Origin: Ligula intestinalis
Lineage: Eukaryota > Platyhelminthes > Cestoda > Diphyllobothriidea > Diphyllobothriidae
DNA length: 64,000 bases
Direction: 5' to 3'
NCBI GenBank assembly: GCA_036362985.1
Contig: JAYGXS010000001.1
Coordinates: 74,318,351-74,382,350, forward strand
In this document: in pieces, positions 56,560-64,000 of the stretch
Layout: every line of letters starts with the position of its first letter
Numbering within the stretch: the stretch's first letter is position 1
The notes under the pieces: model-generated
The model's input: the letters and a program-made list of their open reading frames with translations, nothing else
What the model was told of the DNA's origin: nothing
Databases searched by the model: none
Position numbers and translations under genes: made by a program

Positions 56560-58130
56560 GGGTATACGATCCCCTCCCTAGCCGTTAAGCCATGGACTCG
56601 TCGATCGGTCAGCTGCGATCTCGTAGATCAATTATGATGGCGTTAAAAATTATGCCTTCGGCCTTACTCTGGCACTCCGCTAACAACCACACAGCAGCTG
56701 GTGTATATGTAAATTTTGCAGAGCCTGCCAGGTCATCAGTGTGGTCTCTGTCTGATTTTGAGGAGAGCCAACTTATAGTAAAGCCTTATGAATAGCCAGT
56801 TCACGAAAACAGGCTGTGGAGATATCGAGGGTCAGCTATTTCTTTTTCAATTTCTTGTAGGACCTGCATCCTACTGAAACGTATTCTCATACTGCTGCAT
56901 TTGCGAGCCACCAGATCGTTTTATAGTTTTTTTTTATGGCATGGTAAACCATGGTCACAATTTTACTGTTTAAAAGTCATCTGACAGACACATAAATTTA
57001 GGTCGGTTTTCCTCCTATTTTTATTGAAAGTTAATGCGTAAAAGTAGGTTTTTTGGTTAAAGTAACATAGAGTCGACTATGCCTGGGGCTAACAGTCATG
57101 CCCACTTATGCGAATCATAAATAACACCAATTATCGAAAAACGACTAACATTAGGGCGTTACATTAAGTTTGTTTTTTTAATCATTTTTCCAGGTAGCAA
57201 AAACGTGGCAAAGGATAGTTGTGTTTTAAACAAATGTTTTCAGTTTACTTTTGAACTCGATGAAACGCTACAAAATAAATACAGAGAAAGAAAGTGGAAT
57301 TCAGCTTGAGGTGTTGCGTGCGTAATTATTCAGTCAACGGTAAAGTTCGACTTGAGGACACAGAAACTGTTCTCATTTATAAAAATGCACTGTTCACAAG
57401 CAGGACGAAAGTGAGAATATTTTTTATTTAAAAGACTGGTATTTTCTTTAAAATACGAAATATATAAAGTTACCAGTTGTTTGAAGGAGTTACTTCTAAG
57501 TCTACGCATGCGGCTGTCTTGCAGGAAACATCATCCCGGTGCAGAATTGCAGGGAATGTTGGGCTCATATGAATTCTCTTTCCTTCAAACTTTAAGTAAA
57601 AAGAGACTGCGTAAAGTTGTACTTAATATAGGAGTGACTAGGTCATGAAATCAGTTGGAGATTGGCTGGGGACACCAGCATATTGCGACTTAGATTTATA
57701 CCTGGCTTCAGATGTTTGGAACAATACGTTTCATAGCCTCCATATTTGTCAACGGAGTAATTTTCACTAACTGGACTATGAAAACTGAAGGCTCTGTCAT
57801 AACTCCCTAGAAAAATTAAAAGAAGTTAAAGCTTATACACATTCGAAAAAGGCTGGATCATTTGGTAGATCATTGTAAATGGTTAAGATTGACATGAAGA
57901 GCTTGACAGATTCGCGAGTGCAAATGAACCGTTTTGTCTTGCAGTATTGCGCATATGCAGTAATGTCCCTATCTCACAAAATGATATCAAACGTGCATAA
58001 TGTGGTTTTAATTAGAATAAGTTACTTACGTAAGTTTAATATATTGTGTTATTAGGTGGCCTTATCTCAATATATTTTGGTCACGTCAGGATGCCGGCTT
58101 TTGCATATGGTTCTTTCTGACCACTTGTGA
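56560..58130. other. Intergenic, no gene recognised
   Basis: AT-rich; nothing identified. Confidence 0.45.
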
Positions 58131-58139
58131 GAAGTTTTA

Positions 58140-58640
58140 TTGCTAAAATGACTACTTACGGAGTATTTACTGTCCTAACTTTTTTCGATGCCCTTATAAA
58201 TTCAAATATATTTTATGGGAAGCATGTCCCACAATATTCTTTTCTGCATTCACTTGGAAGAGAAGAACATATTTTCAAGACTTTTTACTTTAATAAGAGG
58301 TTACTTTTCGGTTTAAAAACAAGCTTTAAGATTTCTTAAGACCATGAAATGTTCATTCTTAGTACATCACATCCGTCAATTTATTAACGTTGCCTACTAA
58401 CTGCTCAACATGACTCACATCCACTGAAAAATTGCATACGAGCTTTGTGACCCCTTTCTTGTAGCGTTGCAAACTGCAGGATTTTCCTTGACAGAATGTA
58501 TGCAGCATCTAGTTCGGAAATCGTGAATTAAAGTGAAGCGGCCGATAATGTTCAAACTTATTGAGAGATTTGGAGCATTTTGAAACACTGAATGAACTCT
58601 TTTATCAAGTACAAAAATTGAAGAAGACGTAATTTTTTGC
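58140..58640 (+). repeat. Interspersed repeat R1, copy 2
   Basis: Parallel to 22590-23110: GTGAATTAAAGTGAAGCGGC, TGTTCAAACTTATT and ACTCTTTTATCAAGTAC in the same order. Diverged. Confidence 0.5.
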
Positions 58641-59369
58641 CAAAGTGAGAACAAAATAAATATGGGTGTGCATGTTTTCTTTATAATGTAGTTGAATTTA
58701 TAAGAGTTTCGAAGATAAGTGAGAAATATTTCACACTCCTTGCTTAGCAATTCTTTTACATGGTATGCTTTGTGTAAACAGTTAGAAAGAGGCTTGTTCA
58801 AAACCCGCGTCCCTGAAATATCTTGAGATAAGACTGCAATCTATATTACAACCCCAGCTAAGTAATTTCTTTGAATCCAAAACACATCTCAAAGGTCCGG
58901 CAACCTGGTCTATTTGCTAAATGAGATGACCTTAAAACAGGGTGGACAAATCGCTAACGCCGCATGCATTCCGGCAGTGTGTGCCACTTAAGAAGACTTC
59001 GAGCTCAAGATGTAATTGCGACAGATTATAATAACTGAGCATAACAGTTTATAGAGGAGCTTGCGACTAGTCCATATACAGAAGAGGACATAATTGATTG
59101 AATGTTAAACTAAACTCCGAAACGCATTTTCTATCGAAAAGGATAACCTAGTCAGGACTGTAAAAATGACTATCTTGCATAATTTCCACGAAATATTCTA
59201 AGCACGCTAGAGCACCGTCTTTGGAATGTGCTTCTTTCCGACCAACTACAAAATTTGCATATAATACATAGATTTCCCATATCTTTATAATTTAAAATAG
59301 TGTCTATCGAAGACAAACTTAGACATCATTTTTAAACTTGTTCATAAAAGCTCATCGATCGCTAATGGA

Positions 59370-59690
59370 ACCCACTCGTCCCGTGATGCAAGGTTAAGAG
59401 TGTCTGACTTCCGATCAGAAGGTCGCGGGTTCGAGTCTCGGCTGATGCTCCAATTGGGATTGAGTATGACTGGCTGATGATCGGTAATGAACCAGAAATG
59501 GCCAGTTCAATCTCCCTTTTTTTCTGCTTGGACTATTTACCACCGTGCGGCTACTGGCTGAGGTCGAGAATGAACCTAAAGGCAGAACCGAACGACTGAG
59601 TTCCGTTAGCGACCGATGAACGCTCGCCAACGAGTGTCAAACGGAACCGTTGAATGTGCAGACAAAAACATTAACTCATTCCTGTTAATA
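59370..59690 (+). mobile_element. tRNA-derived SINE, near full length
   Basis: The tRNA-like head (59385-59450) keeps a 5-base anticodon stem (TCTGA, loop, TCAGA) and a strong B-box, GGTTCGAGTCTCG. The body with GACTGGCTGATGATCGG and GAACCAGAAATGGCC follows, then a downstream block (GACCGATGAACGCTCG) also seen near 61900. Same family as 18326. It is not a functional tRNA: the T-stem and acceptor stem do not close. Confidence 0.7.
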
Positions 59691-59699
59691 TGACACTGA

Positions 59700-61277
59700 A
59701 AAGCTATTCAGTTACACAGTAACAGGCCGACAACTGTCATCCGCGGCAGCTCGCCTACATTTCTTAGCTGTTCGGCTAAATTTTCCCCTAAAGCAGTTTA
59801 CAATATCTGCGGCAGACGATGCAGGTCAGGCGCAAAATAATTAAAATGTTAAGCCGGAGGGGGATAGTACGATAGATTGCTTCAGTCCTGCGAAATTGAA
59901 ACAACCATGCGAAAGTAATGTGTTAGGCGCTACTAACTGCGTCGTTCAGAAAACCGTTCGAGGCTCTTCTGAGTCACCTTTCGATCAGTGAGCAAGTACC
60001 AAGACAATCTGTCAAAAGGAGCTTGGTGCTGGGATAACAATTGCTTGAGCATTTGGTTATTAACTATGAGGTTTAATTGTTTGACTTAGTCAATAATACC
60101 TTACTGTTCCCTACAATGATAAAACCGGGGTTTTTTCCTCCACCAGAACCTTCTGGCGCACAATTTATATCACTGATATTTCGGTCTTCGTCTTTAGCTG
60201 CTGATTCTTTCTAAATGAAATAGGCCCTAGTCTATTTGAGCGCTGATAAACACCTGACAGCTTTCAGTGTAAGTTTTTCTAGCAGAATGAATATAACACA
60301 TTCGGCAAGACAAAGTCATTGAACAAAAATCATGCATTTGGATGCTTACATAAATGATTAAAATACCAAGCCTTGATGGTCCGGAAAATGAGTCGCATAA
60401 GCCTCACGCTGATGTCAAATAAGCAAAAGAAGTCAATGTGGTTTTTACTTTATATTTACGCAGAACAAGAATCCATTCACTAAAAGTCCGCTTTTTAGTG
60501 ACCTAGGTTTTCAGAAAAAATAAACTTAGGGAACGTAATAATCATATTTCCAAGGCGTTCAAAAGAAAAAAATCAAAACAATTAAAAACTTTAACAATGG
60601 ATAAAAAAGAGCATATCGACAAGTTTTTGTTGTAGCAGATGCTATCAACGTCACAGAACAAGTGTTCAGCTCCCTGGCCGTGAGATCCAAACACTGTATC
60701 AGATCACGCAGTTTCTGGCCTATGAACGGGACGAAAAACATCGTGAAAGGAAGTGCACACGGTGTAAACTTAAAATATGACGACATTTCACATGGTGGAT
60801 ACAACATATACGAGGAGTAGGCTACACATTGGAATGTGGAGGACAAAGCGCCATCCGGGACGGTAAATCCTCAGAAGGAAAACAAAAATGGACCACGTAA
60901 AATTGCATGGACATAAGTAACAACCAGAAAGTCCATCGGTCTGAGTCTGCTCAAAATGGTACGCCGTTTTTTGAATAAGTTCCACTAGTTGGTTGAGAAT
61001 GCAAGGGGAAACGTGAGTGTTCTGGGGTTCTGGAAAATATGGCGGGGTTAAAAGGGGACTTGGTCGATAATCAGGTATTTAATGAGCTCAACTTTTTGAA
61101 TTCCCACTCGAATTCGTTATCATGAAGGACAACAGAGCAATTTTCACTACGCATGCTGTTAACCAACTTTTAACAGAAAGAACCTGGCTGGTATTTAGTA
61201 AATGCAGGTAATGAGGACGAACTGATAGTTTTTTCAATAGAGTGTATTCGAATGTCCAACCTCAGTGCATTTTTGCT
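59700..61277. other. Intergenic, no gene recognised
   Basis: Short frames (for example 60559-60846 minus) show no motif. No structure identified. Confidence 0.45.
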
Positions 61278-61832
61278 GGCAAAAGTAACTTATGTAGGCC
61301 CACTCATATACCCTTAGTCTCAGCATTTTGTCCTGCAAAAAGGTGATTATAGAGTTTTTGGGGTGGTGAAATAGGATAGGCAGATGAGGAATTTTTTAGA
61401 AGTGTAAAAGAAAAAAAATTAGTCGAATTTGCTTCCCGCGGCCGCTTAGAGTAAATTTTCCGCATGTAAATTGAAGTTGTGCGCGGCGCTTTGTGCCACG
61501 GACTAAACTAATCTAACTCCAGAAGGGTAAGTTGGACCTCAGGTAAGTTGAAGAGACGACCTCCTAACCAAAATTTCAATTTTTCGGAAAATTAAAAAAA
61601 CTTGCAATTTTATAATGGGGGTTTTTCTGCAGTAAGTTAAACGATAATACAGATTAGAAAAATCTACGGATAAAAATCAATATCACTTCTAAATACAATA
61701 AAATAAAATGCATTTAGCATTTATTAAAGTATATCCCACTGCGTGTCCTAATTCTCCACCCATAAAACCCTATAACCACCGTTTGCGTAGGGAGTAGGGC
61801 TAATGAGTGAGCCAACATTAGGTACTGTTGCC
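61278..61832 (+). mobile_element. TIR element family T, copy 2
   Basis: Near-identical over most of its length to 45465-46035 in the same orientation, with the same inverted ends (GGCAAAAGTAACTTATGTAG; reversed end GGCAACAGTACCTAATG). Flanks TTTTTGCT and TGTTTGCC agree at 6 of 8, consistent with an 8-base duplication. Shorter by a few small deletions. Confidence 0.75.
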
Positions 61833-61940
61833 TGTTTGCCTAACTGGATGTTTCAAGTCCCACAGCTAGATGAGTCCCTAGGCCATGCTGGACGGGTGAG
61901 CTCCGTTACCGATCGGTGAACGTTTATCAACGAGTCCCTC
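61833..61940 (+). mobile_element. SINE tail fragment
   Basis: GAGCTCCGTTACCGATCGGTGAACG matches the downstream block of the SINE at 59590 (GAGTTCCGTTAGCGACCGATGAACG). Head and body absent. Confidence 0.45.
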
Positions 61941-61994
61941 ACATGCCTCCAGGGATCCGGTTTTGAGCCGCCTTCAAAATGGTCCTTTGACATT

Positions 61995-62370
61995 ATGGAG
62001 CCATCCTAAAACATTATACGACCACAAGTGTCGGACCGTAACTAGATGATGAAAGAAGCATGCGATAAGCAGAATATGTAATGCCTCACTTTCTAACCTT
62101 TATCCGGACAAGGAATAAGACCCGCATCCAGAAGATCCTAAAAACCGATCATTCTTTGATGCGGCCACTAGGTTTTTCACTGAAGGCTAAAAATCTCCAG
62201 AAGTTACGCCAATTGCCTAACTTTTATCGGGCTCGATCAGTCTATCGGAGCGCATATTTTAAAAATTTGTTTTGTATTCTTCTGTCTTCAAGGTGTTAAA
62301 GTTCTCCAGTCGGGTGCCTTGGGCATGAGATAAGGGCGGGATTCGTTCTTCGTCTATACCTCTTAGAAGC
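61995..62370 (+). repeat. Interspersed repeat R2, copy 2
   Basis: Partner of 54820-55175 with the same block order. Confidence 0.5.
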
Positions 62371-62579
62371 TGGGCCGTGACAGGAGCGCTCGGTAATCAA
62401 AATGCCTATAGTTTTGATCAGGAAAGAAGAAGATTCGTACGAAAATCACAGAAAAAAAAGATTTTTTTTCAAGCCGTTATGCAAGCTGAGAGAAATACTG
62501 TTAACAAAAGAAAACAGGATAGAATAGAGGGGAGGACGGACAGGAGTATGACATTTTTGAGCATCAAACGTGGACATAT

Positions 62580-62835
62580 AATCCAGATCACGGATGCATT
62601 CATGTGGACGAAACAAGTCGTAATGAACGCTTGGAGAAAACGCCGATTGTGTGATAGCCATGATGGTTTTCATCAAGAGTGATCTTGCCTGACGAGTATT
62701 CTTTTCTTATACGAGAAAGGGATGAAGGCCGCAGGCACTGGCAGTTTAATAGATTCTGTATTTTTGGACCTCACGAGGGTATTCGATAGCGTAAAACAGC
62801 GACTTCTGAGAATAAGAAGAAAACTCGATCGCTGG
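62580..62835 (+). pseudogene. LINE reverse transcriptase fragment (fingers to motif A)
   Basis: In one frame with a stop at 62680-62682: KQVVMNAWRKRRLCDSHDGF, then SCLTSILFLYEKGMKAA, then SLIDSVFLDLTRVFDSVKQR. These match RT motif 2 (QHGF..RSC.T) and motif A (LD.T.AFDSV.H) of CR1/jockey-type LINEs. The match stops just before a perfect hairpin at 62828. The family cannot be settled from this piece. Confidence 0.6.
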
Positions 62836-62880
62836 GACAATATGTTTATTCGGCGAGTTAACATATTGTCCCAGCGATCA
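62828..62880. repeat. Perfect 20-base inverted repeat
   Basis: GATCGCTGGGACAATATGTT and AACATATTGTCCCAGCGATC are exact reverse complements separated by 13 bases, with partial pairing of the flanking GAAGAA and TTCTTC runs. It sits at the broken edge of the LINE fragment. Confidence 0.85.
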
Positions 62881-62883
62881 AGT

Positions 62884-62910
62884 CTTCTTCTTCTTCTTCT
62901 TCTTCTTCTC
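62884..62910 (+). repeat. TTC microsatellite
   Basis: Eight to nine copies of TTC just after the hairpin. Confidence 0.9.
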
Positions 62911-63269
62911 AATTTCTTCCTGGGACACGGATGTTCGCTTTTATTGACACCGTTTTCTATCACAAAATATTTGAGAAATAGACATTCGAGACAGAATGTG
63001 CAAATGGCTTTGAAGTACCCTGTCCTCCAGACTAAAAATATTTGTTGCCGATTCGATCTCGGACCCATTATCTTCCCCATTTATGGGAATTACTAGATTA
63101 AGTTCCAAATCTCCTGAAATGTCTATTAAAATTCTGAAATGTGTTTTCGATCTGAACATATTTATCACGTATGTCTGTTTAAATGAAAAACGTACATTGG
63201 AATCTCAATATATTTCTGTGACAGCATAATGTGGGCTTTTGAGTGAACACCCGCAAAAAGTAGGCTCTG

Positions 63270-63510
63270 TTAAAAGGACTACTTAAGTAGTTTGCACTTT
63301 CTCATTAATTATCATTGGTCTTATAACTTCAAATGTATCTTATAGAAGTTATTCACAAAATATTTTCTCCTTTCCTCGTTTTGTTGAAAATTACGTCTGC
63401 CTCGAAGTTTTAAGAAAGCGTATCTTTTGGTCTTGATAAAGTTTATAAATGGCCAAATAATTTTGAACCTTACCGGCCATTACACTTAAATTCAAGCTTG
63501 TAGTGACTAG
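63270..63510 (-). repeat. Interspersed repeat R1, copy 3 (inverted)
   Basis: The minus strand gives CTTGAATTTAAGTGTAATGG and GGTTCAAAATTATTTGGCCA, matching copy 1 at about 22965-23025. Confidence 0.55.
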
Positions 63511-64000
63511 CTGCATACGAAGTGCACTTGTGAACGCTTTTCGTGACTAGTTGAAGTCGAAGTGCACTTTCTGTATGCTCGCTGTTTCCGGTCTCTGTAA
63601 CAGCCAATTACAGACCGACTCACACGAGGACCTCATTTGATAACTGCCGAGCAGACCTCACTGCAGACACCATCAGCTGGCTTGCGGTTGTGTGGTCAGC
63701 TGGTAGTCCATTTCCTAATACCTATTTTCCTAATCATTCTCTAAAGGATATACTCTTCCTATTAACCTGGCCTTCCCGTTACTTCTCTCATCTTCTGAGG
63801 AACGGGACCTGGAAGATCGCAGCCGTAAGGGTTAACCCTTCCGAGCCTTAACCCTCCTCGATAAGTTCTCCAACCTACATGCCGTATACATTCTATCTAA
63901 GAAAATATAAAAAATGTTCTCTGGTGTGCAGAAGAAATCTCATAGTTCTCATTGAATTTTACTACGGATGTAGACCAAGTTGTACAATTTATAAGCAGCA
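63500..64000. other. Window end, no gene recognised
   Basis: GAAGTGCACTT occurs twice in a short direct repeat (near 63518 and 63559). A TGTAACAGCC at about 63596 resembles an LTR start, but no partner is in view. Confidence 0.35.

Noticed and set aside
59385..59450. Possible functional tRNA gene
   Set aside because: Anticodon arm and B-box are good, but the T-stem has a mismatch, no acceptor stem closes, and the sequence continues as the repeated SINE body.
1..64000. CRISPR arrays, operons or bacterial defence systems
   Set aside because: Introns, SINEs and LINEs show this is animal nuclear DNA; no regularly spaced direct repeats were seen apart from the 178-base tandem units, which lack spacers.

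Overview
The window reads as nuclear DNA of a flatworm, probably a tapeworm of the diphyllobothriid type. The phylum-level guess rests on four things: one animal ciliary gene with a 36-base first intron and very long later introns, heavy loading with degraded retroelements, tRNA-derived SINEs, and Penelope, Merlin and CR1/jockey-like relics. The species guess is inference only. The assembly has one 10-N gap (12040-12049).

Layout. 1-1634 is the 3' half of a decayed Ty3/gypsy pol. 1636-6876 holds three copies of one LINE family (two minus, one plus) that share a distinctive 3' end module, and between them a small broken two-exon gene resembling DUF4806. 6917-12154 is a full-length but dead Ty3/gypsy element with both LTRs. 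12155-16340 is a mosaic of SINE pieces, a pair of inverted TIR elements, a Merlin/IS1595-type transposase relic, a diverged tandem repeat of about 178 bases and a second LINE 3' end.

The one convincing intact host gene is CFAP57 (WDR65), plus strand, 17232-50199. I could join twelve exons with every intron phase consistent, giving 1281 residues: an N-terminal WD40 region (exons 1-7) and a C-terminal coiled coil (exons 8-12). It is a ciliary/axonemal protein. A near-perfect RFX X-box lies 32 bases before the start codon, as expected for a ciliary gene. Its introns, especially the 13.9-kb intron 10, carry mobile elements, including a head-to-head pair of Penelope-like GIY-YIG fragments.

50200-64000 appears to have no intact gene. 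It carries repeat families also seen in the introns, a second copy of a TIR element with long terminal inverted repeats, degenerate C2H2-finger repeat sequence, SINEs and a LINE reverse-transcriptase fragment with a perfect 20-base hairpin. Nothing here looks like an operon, CRISPR array or prokaryotic system; the novelty lies in the mobile-element structures and the ciliary promoter motif.
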